The notes under the pieces were generated by a model. That model saw nothing but the letters and a program-made list of their open reading frames with translations, searched no databases and was not told where the DNA came from. Both the position numbers and the translations under genes were made by a program. From positions 35,280 to 99,279 of the forward strand of contig NZ_JAEUFG010000016.1 in the NCBI RefSeq assembly GCF_018588585.1: a DNA stretch of 64,000 bases. Reading direction: 5' to 3'. Positions 16,783-25,515 of this stretch are shown here, one piece after another. Position 1 is the first letter of the stretch. Each line of letters begins with the position of its first letter. This DNA is from Bacillus sp. SM2101 (GTDB taxonomy: Bacteria; Bacillota; Bacilli; Bacillales; SM2101).

Positions 16783-18210
16783 GTGAAAAAATACGACCTA
16801 GTAGTTATTGGTGGCGGTGCAGGTGGACTAACAGTCGCAGCGGGTGCTAGTTCATTAGGTGCAAAAGTAGCGTTGATTGAAAAGGAAGAACAGCCTGGTG
16901 GAGATTGCTTGCATTATGGCTGTGTTCCATCGAAAGCATTAATAGAGTCAGCTAAGATCGTACATCATGCGAAAACGCAAACTGATCAATTCGGACTACA
17001 ATTACAAGGGAAACCATCGCTAGACGCAGCAATGACAAGAGTAAAAGTAGCAATTAATACGATAGCAAAACATGATGATGCCGATAGATTTCGGAGTATG
17101 GGAGTAGACGTATATATCGGTATCGGAAGCTTTCGATCCTCTCACGAAATCGAAATTAGTACAGGAGAAGTTGTGTACGGAAAGAGAGTTGTCATATCTC
17201 CTGGATCAAGGCCGTTTATTCCACCAATCAAAGGAATCAATGATATTGATTATATAACGAATGAAACAATCTTTTCTTTGAAAGAAGCTCCTGGTCGATT
17301 ATTGGTCATTGGTGGAGGTCCTATTGGTTTAGAGCTTGCACAATCTTTGGCTCGCTTTGGTAGCGAGGTTACTGTAGTTGAGAGAAGTGATAGGCTGTTA
17401 TCAAAAGAAGATGAAGAAATCGTTCCGTATGTACAAAAACATCTTGAAGATGAAATGACGATTTTTACGAATGCAACAGTAGAAGAGGTTAGTAAACAGT
17501 CTGGACATATATCCGTTTCTATAAAAAAGGACGATGGTCAGGTACAGTTGCAAGTAGACCAAATTCTCATTGCCTCTGGAAGAACTCCAAATACAGCAAA
17601 GCTAAATTTATCAGCTGCGGGTGTCCACGTTGATCAACGCGGCACTATTGTCGTAGACGACTATTTACGAACAAATATTAAACATATATTTGCGGTTGGG
17701 GATGTGAATGGAAGGTTTCCATTTACACATGTAGCCGGTATGGAAGGTAAGTTAATCGTACAAAATGCTGTGTTAGGAATCTCAAAAAAGGTCAATTATG
17801 ATAACGTCCCATGGGTAACTTATACTGATCCAGAGGTGTTTCATCTAGGGTTGACTGAGAGGGAAGCAAAAGAGACATATGGAGATATTTCGGTATTCTC
17901 TCAACCTCTAGCTGATGTAGACAGGTTTGTAAGTGACCATAACACAAATGGTATGGTTAAAATTATTGCGAATAACAAAGGTAAAATAATCGGTGCTCAT
18001 GCAGTAGGTGCAGGTGCAGGAGATTGGATGCAAGAAATCGTGTACGCAAAACAATATAAACAAAAAATTGGCTCAGTTTCTCAAGTAATACACCCATATC
18101 CAAACCATGCTGCAGCTGTACAGCGGACAACTGATTTGTATTGGCGTGAAAAGCTGTTTAATAGCTCGTTACCGAAAATTACAGAAAAGTATATAAAATG
18201 GTTTCGATAA
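16783..18210 (+). CDS. FAD/NAD(P)-dependent disulfide oxidoreductase, MerA/RclA-like
   Basis: 475 residues. FAD site VVIGGGAGGLTVA, redox pair in GGDCLHYGCVPSK (Cys42, Cys47), NAD(P) site VIGGGPIGLELAQSLARFG, second FAD motif FAVGDVNGRFPFTHVAGMEG, and the C-terminal dimerisation domain with HPYPNHAAAV. It lacks a MerA N-terminal heavy-metal domain and the C-terminal vicinal Cys of true mercuric reductases, so a metal-, quinone- or reactive-chlorine-related reductase of the RclA/YkgC sort is more likely. GTG start behind GGTGGAGAGAGAACA, 15 bases after the phosphatidyltransferase stop. Confidence 0.88.
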   Translation: MKKYDLVVIGGGAGGLTVAAGASSLGAKVALIEKEEQPGGDCLHYGCVPSKALIESAKIVHHAKTQTDQFGLQLQGKPSLDAAMTRVKVAINTIAKHDDADRFRSMGVDVYIGIGSFRSSHEIEISTGEVVYGKRVVISPGSRPFIPPIKGINDIDYITNETIFSLKEAPGRLLVIGGGPIGLELAQSLARFGSEVTVVERSDRLLSKEDEEIVPYVQKHLEDEMTIFTNATVEEVSKQSGHISVSIKKDDGQVQLQVDQILIASGRTPNTAKLNLSAAGVHVDQRGTIVVDDYLRTNIKHIFAVGDVNGRFPFTHVAGMEGKLIVQNAVLGISKKVNYDNVPWVTYTDPEVFHLGLTEREAKETYGDISVFSQPLADVDRFVSDHNTNGMVKIIANNKGKIIGAHAVGAGAGDWMQEIVYAKQYKQKIGSVSQVIHPYPNHAAAVQRTTDLYWREKLFNSSLPKITEKYIKWFR

Positions 18211-18294
18211 TTTTATGAATATGTACAATTATGATTTATTGAACAACCTGCATTCATCACGAATATATTATGGTAACTTTACAGGAAATGAGTG

Positions 18295-18531
18295 ATGAAT
18301 GTGCCAGATTTTTGGAAGGAGTTAGCAAAATTTCTATCAGATATAACAGGAGAAGCTGAAACAAACGAAAAACCACCTCCTAAAGTTGATCAGTGGGCAA
18401 GGGAGCTTGATTCAGATTTAGGTAAACTTGACAATACAAGTGATTCTTTTTGGAGAAAATTTGAGAATATGATGGAAAAGGGAGAAAGGTACTTTGAGCA
18501 AAAGCAAAATGAAATAGATAGGAAGTTTTAA
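18295..18531 (+). CDS. Small hydrophilic protein, unknown (78 aa)
   Basis: ATG 18295 (GTG 18292 is possible) behind ACAGGAAATG. The product is acidic and helical with several Trp/Phe (VPDFWKELAKFLSDITG, SFWRKFENMMEKGERYF) and no membrane segment or Cys. Not recognised. It follows the flavoprotein by 85 bases and may be the last gene of that unit. Confidence 0.55.
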   Translation: MNVPDFWKELAKFLSDITGEAETNEKPPPKVDQWARELDSDLGKLDNTSDSFWRKFENMMEKGERYFEQKQNEIDRKF

Positions 18532-18740
18532 ACAAGCTATATCTTTTTCTCGTATATTTAGTATGAATTTTCACTACATGAGAACAGCTAACTGAATTCA
18601 TAAATTTTAATGTCTCAGTATCAAAAGCATCTTAAAAGTGTAAACAGCAAATATTAAAGCCTCTTTTTACATCCTTTACATCAATTGATAAAATTCCTAG
18701 ACATCTCCGCGTTTATCCATATCGTTATTTGACTAGTCAT

Positions 18741-18749
18741 CATACAGTA
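18741..18749 (+). promoter_or_regulatory. Possible sigma-K-type -10 box upstream of the YjcZ-like gene
   Basis: CATACAGTA fits CATAnnnTA, 34 bases before the ATG at 18784. No convincing AC at the -35 distance, so support is low. Confidence 0.3.
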
Positions 18750-18783
18750 ATAGTGATGATATACAGGGAGGTGTTAAAAGGGT

Positions 18784-18918
18784 ATGTATTGCGGATCTGG
18801 TTGTTATGGATATCCTGGTTATGGATATGGTGGACCATACGGTGGGTCGTCATTTGTATTACTTGTAATATTGTTTATCCTATTAATAATCGTAGGTGCG
18901 ACCGTATTTATGTATTAG
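18784..18918 (+). CDS. YjcZ-family sporulation peptide (44 aa)
   Basis: Begins MYCGSGCYGYPGYGYGG and continues with a single hydrophobic helix FVLLVILFILLIIVGATVF, ending MY. A Gly/Tyr-rich head plus one C-terminal membrane helix is the hallmark of the YjcZ family, small peptides made during sporulation. ATG 18784 is preceded by AGGGAGGTGTTAAAAGGGT. B. subtilis yjcZ lies near spoVIF, as here. The reading frame starting at 18729 on the same strand is a shadow. Confidence 0.8.
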   Translation: MYCGSGCYGYPGYGYGGPYGGSSFVLLVILFILLIIVGATVFMY

Positions 18919-19004
18919 TTTAAAGGTTGGAAAACTAAGTAAGTCCATTAGAAGCTACCTCTTTTAGGTTATATGTAAGACGTACCTTTATAAAAAGCAT
19001 CAAA

Positions 19005-19031
19005 ACGGATGAGATAAAAAATCTCATCCGT
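19005..19031. terminator. Terminator hairpin after the YjcZ-like gene
   Basis: ACGGATGAGAT / ATCTCATCCGT, 11-bp perfect stem with a five-base loop and A/T tails on both sides, so it may work in both directions. Confidence 0.7.
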
Positions 19032-19083
19032 CTATTATTATTTTAACATTTATTTTGCTCTTCCTCTTGCTAGAAAACAAATT

Positions 19084-19218
19084 GCTGTTTTCGTATGGAA
19101 TGTTGTTTTCATTTTAAAAAAATAATCACGTATACAACTAGGTTTCCGGGCAGCCTTTTCTTTTCTAAAGATTATACAAATCCTATCATCAGCAACACAA
19201 ATGTAAGACAAAAATGCA
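19084..19218 (-). repeat. MITE-like interspersed repeat, copy E
   Basis: Contains on the plus strand GCTGTTTTCGTATGGAATG, CACGTATACAACTAGG and CAGCAACACAAATGTAAG, i.e. the reverse complement of the family consensus. The outer end is degraded. Confidence 0.5.
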
Positions 19219-19301
19219 CTAAAAGCTTTAAATCCACGAATACAACTATTTTGTTTTCTAATTGAATCGCTGTAGCAACAAAAAAATAATATTAGCCCTC
19301 T

Positions 19302-19991
19302 TTATAGGTACTGACTATTAATGTGTTTGTTTACATTGTCGACATGGATTGCTAATGAACGAATTCCTTTCTTAAGAAACCCTTCTTTCTTAAGCTGGCT
19401 TATGATTGTACTTGTTGTCTCACGAGTCGATCCGACCATTGTAGCAATATCCTGGTGTGTAAGTTTCATTTCAATTGTTTGCCACTCGTTTTTTCTTTTT
19501 CCGGATTTTTCACTAAGTTTCAGTAATAAATATAAGACACGATATTTTACATCGCCGAGTGCTATTTTTTCACTCATTTCGTAAATATCTTTTAAGCGAG
19601 CAGAAAGTATTGAAATAAACTTCAAGGCAATTTTCGGATTTTTCTCGATAAATGATTCAAATTCTGATTTCCCCATCACACATAAATATGTGTCAGTCAT
19701 TGCTTGTGCATATACTTGGTCATCTATAAGAGAGAGGGTAGATGTTTCTCCGAAAATATTTCCATCAGTTAAAATATCTAACGTAAACTCTTTTCCTTGT
19801 GCATTCATACGATATAGGCGAACTTGTCCCTTTTTTAAAAAAAACAAAGCTTTTATCGGAAGATTAGGATCTATGATAATTGTTCCTTTTTTGACTGGCT
19901 TCATCGAACTTAATTCATCAATTACTTGCAACTCTTCATTTGATAATTCTTCTAACAAACTAATTTGAGATAAGAATAATAATTTATCCAT
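19302..19991 (-). CDS. Crp/Fnr-family transcription regulator
   Basis: 229 residues from ATG 19991. The N-terminal half is a cyclic-nucleotide-binding-like beta barrel (LPIKALFFLKKGQVRLYRM, GNIFGETSTLSL), then a long dimer helix. A Crp-type winged helix follows (LTHQDIATMVGSTRETTSTIISQLKKEG). No Cys cluster for a [4Fe-4S] centre is seen, so it is not an Fnr oxygen sensor; the ligand is unknown. Divergent from spoVIF, whose start is about 130 bases away. The start choice is uncertain because no strong ribosome site is visible (frame open to 20060). Confidence 0.85.
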   Translation of the reverse strand: MDKLLFLSQISLLEELSNEELQVIDELSSMKPVKKGTIIIDPNLPIKALFFLKKGQVRLYRMNAQGKEFTLDILTDGNIFGETSTLSLIDDQVYAQAMTDTYLCVMGKSEFESFIEKNPKIALKFISILSARLKDIYEMSEKIALGDVKYRVLYLLLKLSEKSGKRKNEWQTIEMKLTHQDIATMVGSTRETTSTIISQLKKEGFLKKGIRSLAIHVDNVNKHINSQYL

Positions 19992-20076
19992 GTGAGTCCC
20001 ACTTTCCTTTGAAAGTATATTTTCTAGTATACAAAAATTTTGATGATACGAACAGAACATTTATAGTGACGGTCAC

Positions 20077-20102
20077 ACCTGAGCATATCAAGTCATATGA
20101 TA
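20077..20102 (+). promoter_or_regulatory. Sigma-K-type promoter of spoVIF
   Basis: AC at 20077-20078, fifteen bases, CATATGATA at 20094-20102, 23 bases before the ATG. The B. subtilis counterpart (yjcC/spoVIF) is a late mother-cell gene, which agrees. Confidence 0.6.
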
Positions 20103-20124
20103 TATCACGTTAGGAGGCTTAGGG

Positions 20125-20379
20125 ATGGATAATAATTTATTTAAAAATATTGAGAAGAAAACAGGAGTTAAAATGAAGGATGTTTTCGAATTAGCCAATT
20201 CAGTACAACATGCAAACTTCCAAGATGAAAAACAAGTTAGGCAAATTGTGAAAAGAGTAGCTGAGTTAGCTAGACGTGACGTTCCAAAAGAGCTTGAGGA
20301 TAAAATCGTCAGTTCTATTATTAATGATGGGAAAAAGATTGATTTTGGAACGATAGCGAATATGTTAAACAAGAAGTGA
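20125..20379 (+). CDS. spoVIF: Stage VI sporulation protein F
   Basis: 84 residues: NNLFKNIEKKTGVKMKDVFELANSVQHANFQDEKQVRQIV, DVPKELEDKIVSSI and a KK end, closely matching SpoVIF (YjcC) of B. subtilis, a late mother-cell protein needed for proper spore coat assembly and resistance. ATG 20125 behind TTAGGAGGCTTAGGG. A sigma-K-like promoter lies just upstream. Together with yjcZ-, yjcD-, yjcF-, yjcG- and yjcH-like genes it anchors this part of the window to the B. subtilis yjc region. Confidence 0.93.
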   Translation: MDNNLFKNIEKKTGVKMKDVFELANSVQHANFQDEKQVRQIVKRVAELARRDVPKELEDKIVSSIINDGKKIDFGTIANMLNKK

Positions 20380-20408
20380 CTTCCTTCAAGCTAAACTAAC
20401 TTTACGTT

Positions 20409-20508
20409 CAGGTGGGCAACAAGCTCCACCTGATTTTAAGTTGTAACTATTTAATGAGTAATGATCCTCATCAATAATTAAACTCCCTTCCAGTTGGAAG
20501 TTTTTTTG
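20409..20508 (+). terminator. Two hairpins after spoVIF, the second with a T-run
   Basis: First hairpin CAGGTGG / CCACCTG at 20409-20432; second CTTCC / GGAAG at about 20487-20500, followed by TTTTTTTG. The second is the likely terminator. Confidence 0.65.
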
Positions 20509-21047
20509 TTTTATTCCTAGCATACTTTTATAACATCATTCAAAGAGGTTGAGACAAAGGGAGGTAACGGATTTTTACTAAATCTTAAATAAGTTTTCTT
20601 TATAGTTGTTCTACGTCCTTTCCTAACTTATAGTTGAAAACTTGCGCGCTTATTAATAATTATATTTTAGTGACGACGAAATTTTTTGACACACATAATT
20701 TTCATTGGTTATAGAGCACGTATGAGCATTTTTCTTTGTAAATTTGATAGCTTTTATACTAAATTACGGCGTGTAGTAGTGGCGTTATAGTTTATGAGTA
20801 TCGTACAAGAAAAGATTATATTTGTATCGATATATGTTTACATATTTTTTGATCAATAGAAACCCGTTTTTGTTTAGTTATATTATCGAGCTAGAGTTTA
20901 CATGTATAACCTCACATATACAAGTGCAGCTTAGTGTGCGATTTATTCCTTGTGTATTATTTCTCTACATGAAATTGTGAAAACCTGTGTCAACTCCCCA
21001 ATATTTGAATAAAATAGCATAGAAAAATATAAGGGAGGTATGAACTG
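20509..21047. other. Intergenic region, no gene seen
   Basis: AT-rich stretch of 540 bases before the heptad-repeat gene. No coding frame with a ribosome site, and no clear repeat copy apart from a faint CTTTGTAAATTTGATAGC near 20734. It must hold the promoter of the next gene, but no box stands out. Confidence 0.4.
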
Positions 21048-21971
21048 TTGAATCATTATTATCCACATATGCATAACCAGATGCACAATCCAATGCATGG
21101 AAATGTCATGCCTTGGCATGGGAATATGATGCCTTGGAACGGTAACGTCATGCCAGCGCATGAAAATGTAATGCCGATGTATGAGAACGTCATGCCAGCG
21201 CATGAAAATGTAATGCCAATGTATGAGAATGTGATGCCAGCGCATGAAAATGTAATGCCAATGTATGAGAATGTGATGCCAGCGCATGAAAATGTAATGC
21301 CAATGTATGAGAATGTGATGCCAGCGCATGAAAATGTAATGCCAATGTATGAGAATGTGATGCCAGCGCATGAAAATGTAATGCCAATGTATGAGAATGT
21401 GATGCCAGCGCATGAAAATGTGATGCCAGCGCATGAAAATGTGATGCCGATGTACGAGAACGTCATGCCAGCACAAGAAAATGTAATGCCGATGTACGAG
21501 AACGTCATGCCAGCACAAGAAAATGTAATGCCGATGTACGAGAACGTCATGCCGGCACAAGAAAATGTAATGCCAATGCAAGAGAACATCATGCCAGCAC
21601 AAGAAAATGTAATGCCAATGCAAGAAAACGTCATGCCAGCACACGAGAAAGTAATGCCAGCTCACAGTCCCGAAGAAATGAAGGACTTTTGTAGAAAGTA
21701 TAAGCACCACTTTGTCTGTGTAGAAATGAAAGATGGACGCCATTATGACGGAATTATTGTAGGTACGCAAGGAGATTCAGTAGTGATGTTAGTTCCAATG
21801 GGGGAAGTTGCGAACAGAGATGAGCAACAACAATTTGTTAACGACCCTAATGGAGGATTTGGCTACGGTTTTGGTGGTTTTGGAGGCTATCCACGAAGAT
21901 TCCGTAGATTTGGTCGTTTTGGATTTCCTTTCTTTGGAATAAGACGCTTCGGTTTCCCGTTCTTTTATTAA
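21048..21971 (+). CDS. Heptad-repeat protein with LSM-like module and Gly/Arg/Phe tail, probable spore-surface protein (307 aa)
   Basis: TTG 21048 behind AAGGGAGGTATGAACTG. After a His/Met-rich head (residues 1-18), residues 19-207 are 27 tandem heptads of the type ENVMPMY / ENVMPAH, with late units ENVMPAQ and MQE. Then comes a folded-looking segment (FVCVEMKDGRHYDGIIVGTQGDSVVMLVPMGE) that resembles a small Sm-like beta domain, then Gly/Phe/Tyr/Arg-rich sequence ending FGFPFFY. Repeats plus an aromatic GFG tail suggest a self-associating spore coat or crust protein. It lies between spoVIF and yjcD. Not a named family to me; repeat number is likely variable among strains. Confidence 0.7.
   Translation: MNHYYPHMHNQMHNPMHGNVMPWHGNMMPWNGNVMPAHENVMPMYENVMPAHENVMPMYENVMPAHENVMPMYENVMPAHENVMPMYENVMPAHENVMPMYENVMPAHENVMPMYENVMPAHENVMPAHENVMPMYENVMPAQENVMPMYENVMPAQENVMPMYENVMPAQENVMPMQENIMPAQENVMPMQENVMPAHEKVMPAHSPEEMKDFCRKYKHHFVCVEMKDGRHYDGIIVGTQGDSVVMLVPMGEVANRDEQQQFVNDPNGGFGYGFGGFGGYPRRFRRFGRFGFPFFGIRRFGFPFFY
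21102..21668. repeat. 21-bp tandem repeat (27 units; 42-bp higher-order unit) inside the heptad-repeat gene
   Basis: Units alternate AATGTAATGCCAATGTATGA and AATGTGATGCCAGCGCATGA, with later units turning to GCACAA. Because the period is a multiple of three and lacks stops, long open frames also appear on the minus strand; they are shadows. Central units are near-identical, which indicates recent expansion or homogenisation. Confidence 0.9.
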
Positions 21972-22536
21972 CGCAGTGCTCACATAGTTTGAGATATCTT
22001 AATGTTAAGCAGTAAGAAATAATTATACCTTCATCTAGCTGTGTATATCTAATTCAGGAATAATAACAAAGGTGTATGTATAAGGTAAAGGATATAAATA
22101 TTGATGAAATTAAGAGGACTGATGTGCCCTAGAATATGAAGGTAACCAAGTGCATGTTTAAAGAACGAAGAGCTAGGATGACTGTATCCCTAGCTCTGTA
22201 TTGATTCTTGATTATTTTCAAAACGATAAACCCTTGGATGACGCTCAAGTTATACAGCTCCAACGACTATCCCCTAAGTGGACAAGGCAAAAGGTGCTCA
22301 AGTGATAACTAATGCTTTCAAGACCAAATGAGCTGCTGTGTATCGGTAGTTGCTCAATCAAATATTTGTAATCTCTGGTTGTATTCACATTTAAAAGTAT
22401 TTTTCGTACTAAGAAATAAACAAGATGAAACTAGATTTCGTAGCATTTCTTCTTTTTATTTAGAACCATGAAAATGGCATAAAATCTTGTTCAATGGTAG
22501 TCATTTTATAAATGTACAAAAAGTTTAAAAAGCTTT
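21972..22536. other. Intergenic region with one hairpin and a decayed repeat
   Basis: A hairpin AGAGCTAGG / CCTAGCTCT at 22169-22197 may terminate the heptad-repeat gene. At about 22378-22482 a degraded minus-strand MITE copy is visible (CCATTTTCATGG, GCTACGAAATCTAG). No coding frame. Confidence 0.45.
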
Positions 22537-24807
22537 TTATCTTATTATTGAAGCTAAGAAACGTGAACGCTTAGCTTTTTTACCACGTCGCATATGAGGT
22601 ATAGACAAGTATAAAGAGTCTTGCGCACGTGTCATTGCAACATATAATAAGCGTCGCTCTTCCTCAAGGATACGAATATCGCCATTTCGAAACGATTCTA
22701 ATGCATAATCGTGTGGAAGGCTACCGTCCACAGCCCCTAACACGTATACGTTTTTATACTCTAGCCCCTTCGCTCGATGGATAGTTGATAAAGTAATTGA
22801 GTTGTTATATTGCTTACTAAGTTCCTTCATTTCTTTATTCATTGCAATCATGTGATCAATGTGCTCAATGAGTTGGGGAAGATTTGTAAATTTCTTAGCA
22901 ACAACCTTTAGGTCACGTACATCATCTGACCCTCTTTCAATAGCATTGCCTTCATTCCCTCTTTTTTTAAGAAATTCAGCAAAGCTCATCTCTTGTTCGA
23001 TTTTTTCTATAGCTTGGATAGGTGGTAGGTTAGCTAAAGTTTTAAACAAAGGAACTATTTTTTGTAACTTTCTTTTTTGAAAAGGTTGGACATTTTGAAG
23101 ATATGCTAGTCCATCTACAAATGAACAATCTTCTAATATAGTAATTGCTTTCAAATCTTGATAGATTGATTGCTTTAAAAACTGTGCAGTTAAGATATCC
23201 CGAATAGCATTGCTATTATTTGGGTCTAAGCTTAAGCGTAAATGTGCAACTAAGCTTTTAACAGTTCTCCTTTGATAAAAAGATTCACTATCCTGTTCAA
23301 TAGTGAAAGGTAAGCTAGACTGTGTCAACCTCTCAAATATGGCTCTAGAAGCGGAGTGGGTTCGATAAAAGATGGCAAAATCATTTGGCCCTGCCCCATT
23401 TGCAATTTTTTCTTTTAAATCAGTGACAATCATTGTCGCTTCCTCTTCTTCATCATAAGGATAAAAAACAGTTGGTACATGTTGATTATTATTTTGTGAT
23501 ATCATATTTTTTTGATGACGAATACTATTCTCTGATATTACCGTATTTGCACTTTGGACAATATGATGTGTAGAACGATAGTTTTCTGCTAATATAACTG
23601 TTTTGCAATTAGGGTAATCTGTAGAGAAATGTAAAATAAACGATGGGTCACTTCCTCGAAAGGCATAAATAGATTGATCATCATCCCCAACTACACAAAG
23701 GTTTTTCGTATGATTTGAGAGCAATTGAATGATCTTGTATTGGACTTTATTAATATCTTGAAATTCATCGATTAAAAAATAGTGGAAGCGTTGCTGATAC
23801 TTTTTTAACAGTTGTTCATTATGTTGGAAAAGCTGTAAGCAACCAACAAGCATATCGTCAAAGTCGAATAAAGATTTTTCCTTTTTCAATTGTTCGTAGC
23901 GCAAATATAAAAATCCTAGCTTTTCTTCCCATTCGTCTGTAGGTTTTATATCCATCGGTTCCAACAATGTGTTTTTCCAATAACTAATTTTTTGAAGGGC
24001 TTCGTCGTAAGCAAACTGCTTTTCATCTAAATTGATTTCCATCCCCGCTTGTTTAACAAGCTGTTCTCTTTGCCATTCCCATTTGATGAGTTTGTCGCTT
24101 TGCCATTGCTCAGGGGTGTGGTGTAGAAGTATTTTGTAAAAAATACTATGGAAAGTTCCTATTACCATTCGACTGATCGTTGCTGATGATATCCCGTAAG
24201 AAAGTAGGCGTTGTTTCATTTCTTTTGCCGCTTTAGTTGTAAATGTAACGAGTATCATGCTAGCTGGATCTACTTTTTTATCTTTAATCATATAGAGTGT
24301 TCTTGTAGTTAAGACACGAGTCTTTCCACTCCCAGCACCAGCAAGAATAAGAAGTGGACCTTCTGTATGCTTTACCGCATCCCATTGTAATGAATCTAGC
24401 TGAATGTTGGTTGCGTATTTAACGTACTCTTTTGTTGTATCATTTTTAAATGTTTGGATTGTTTTTACGGTTTTTGCAGGCTGCCATATCATTTGCTTTT
24501 CCAAGACCGTTGATGAAATAGTACGTGATTTTGGTATGCGAAATCCATTTTGTTCAACAAAATTAATAGTGCTATCAGCCTCGTTTTCTTTTGGTTGATG
24601 AACTGGTACCACCTTGACGTTTTGACAGGATGTCGTTTTGTGATAAAAATGTGGTTGCTTTGACATGCCTAGATATAATCGAACTTCTGCACCACAATCT
24701 TTACACGTAATTTCTCCTCGAAGACTATTTTCATAGAGGCGCTGGAGATTTTCTCTATGCTGAGAATCTAGTTCAATAAGGCGATCATGATGTATTGCAC
24801 AGTCCAT
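22537..24807 (-). CDS. yjcD: UvrD/Rep-type DNA helicase (YjcD)
   Basis: 756 residues from ATG 24807 behind AGGAGGGTCCTTC; B. subtilis YjcD has nearly the same length. Residues about 30-65 form a CoiA-like zinc-finger head (ITCKDCGAEVRLYLGMSK, HFYHK). The superfamily-1 motifs follow: Walker A LAGAGSGKTRVLT (about 156-168), FLIDEFQDIN, VVGDDDQSIYAFRGS, LAENYRS, LSTIHRAKGLEYKNVYV and LLYVAMTRAQD. It should unwind DNA 3'-5' with ATP; role in the cell is not established. All motifs are intact. Confidence 0.93.
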   Translation of the reverse strand: MDCAIHHDRLIELDSQHRENLQRLYENSLRGEITCKDCGAEVRLYLGMSKQPHFYHKTTSCQNVKVVPVHQPKENEADSTINFVEQNGFRIPKSRTISSTVLEKQMIWQPAKTVKTIQTFKNDTTKEYVKYATNIQLDSLQWDAVKHTEGPLLILAGAGSGKTRVLTTRTLYMIKDKKVDPASMILVTFTTKAAKEMKQRLLSYGISSATISRMVIGTFHSIFYKILLHHTPEQWQSDKLIKWEWQREQLVKQAGMEINLDEKQFAYDEALQKISYWKNTLLEPMDIKPTDEWEEKLGFLYLRYEQLKKEKSLFDFDDMLVGCLQLFQHNEQLLKKYQQRFHYFLIDEFQDINKVQYKIIQLLSNHTKNLCVVGDDDQSIYAFRGSDPSFILHFSTDYPNCKTVILAENYRSTHHIVQSANTVISENSIRHQKNMISQNNNQHVPTVFYPYDEEEEATMIVTDLKEKIANGAGPNDFAIFYRTHSASRAIFERLTQSSLPFTIEQDSESFYQRRTVKSLVAHLRLSLDPNNSNAIRDILTAQFLKQSIYQDLKAITILEDCSFVDGLAYLQNVQPFQKRKLQKIVPLFKTLANLPPIQAIEKIEQEMSFAEFLKKRGNEGNAIERGSDDVRDLKVVAKKFTNLPQLIEHIDHMIAMNKEMKELSKQYNNSITLSTIHRAKGLEYKNVYVLGAVDGSLPHDYALESFRNGDIRILEEERRLLYVAMTRAQDSLYLSIPHMRRGKKAKRSRFLASIIR

Positions 24808-25251
24808 GAAGGACCCTCCTAATGACTTGTATATTTTTAACCTTTCTATCATAACAAAATGATGAATGGAGGAAAAGTTGAATTGTAGAATTTGGTGATA
24901 CTTCTGGGTTACTTGCAAACTATTTCTATAATTTTCATATGTAAAGCTACGTATTTTGGCCCTAAAACTTTGTAGAGATTTCCCATTCGTAGTAAACAGG
25001 TGTGGGATGCTTTAATTGAGTGTCTCTGTTTGAAGTAAACATTGTTGATTTGAAAACAATCATAAGAAGTAGTTTTATACGTTTGCACGTTTTACAGAAG
25101 AAAGTATGCATGAACATTTTAAGTATATGTGGTGCGAAAAAGAGCAATCAAATGATTTGTGTTTAAGTAAGAAGTTTTGGAATATTATGAGTTATTAAAG
25201 GAAAAAACTTGCATCTTATCGAATGTTTATATATAAAGGAAGGTGATAGCT

Positions 25252-25494
25252 ATGACTTTAATTGCACCTATTAATCATGAGCAATACAGTTTATACGCAC
25301 TTCGCACCATTCCGTTCAAGCAAGATATGATGAAATTTAATCCAGTTTATAAGTCTTCAATAGATGCACGGCTACAGGAACAATCATTTCCAATTTCGAT
25401 ACTTCAAAAAAGAAAATACGAAGTGAAAGAAAATGAAGAAAAACTATATTACGAAATTACTGGTAAAGGGAAATATATAAATGAACTAGTCTGA
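25252..25494 (+). CDS. Small conserved-looking protein of the yjc region (80 aa)
   Basis: ATG 25252 follows AAGGAAGGTGATAGCT; the in-frame GTG at 25243 is inside the ribosome site. The sequence MTLIAPINHEQYSLYALR...FNPVYKSSIDARLQEQ is amphipathic, without Cys or membrane segment. By position after the yjcD gene it could correspond to yjzB of B. subtilis, but I cannot confirm similarity. The MBL gene follows 22 bases later, likely co-transcribed. Confidence 0.6.
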   Translation: MTLIAPINHEQYSLYALRTIPFKQDMMKFNPVYKSSIDARLQEQSFPISILQKRKYEVKENEEKLYYEITGKGKYINELV

Positions 25495-25515
25495 ATAATG
25501 GGGGCGTACTACTAA

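Noticed and set aside
21102..21668. Possible CRISPR array
   Set aside because: Units are contiguous coding heptads without unique spacers, and no cas genes are present.
20943..21770. Long minus-strand open frame (275 codons) over the heptad repeats
   Set aside because: It exists because the 21-bp repeat has no stops in several frames; no ribosome site, and the plus-strand frame has a good start and non-repeat domains.
24962..25147. Minus-strand frame between the helicase and the 80-aa gene
   Set aside because: No ribosome site and no recognisable features; treated as chance.
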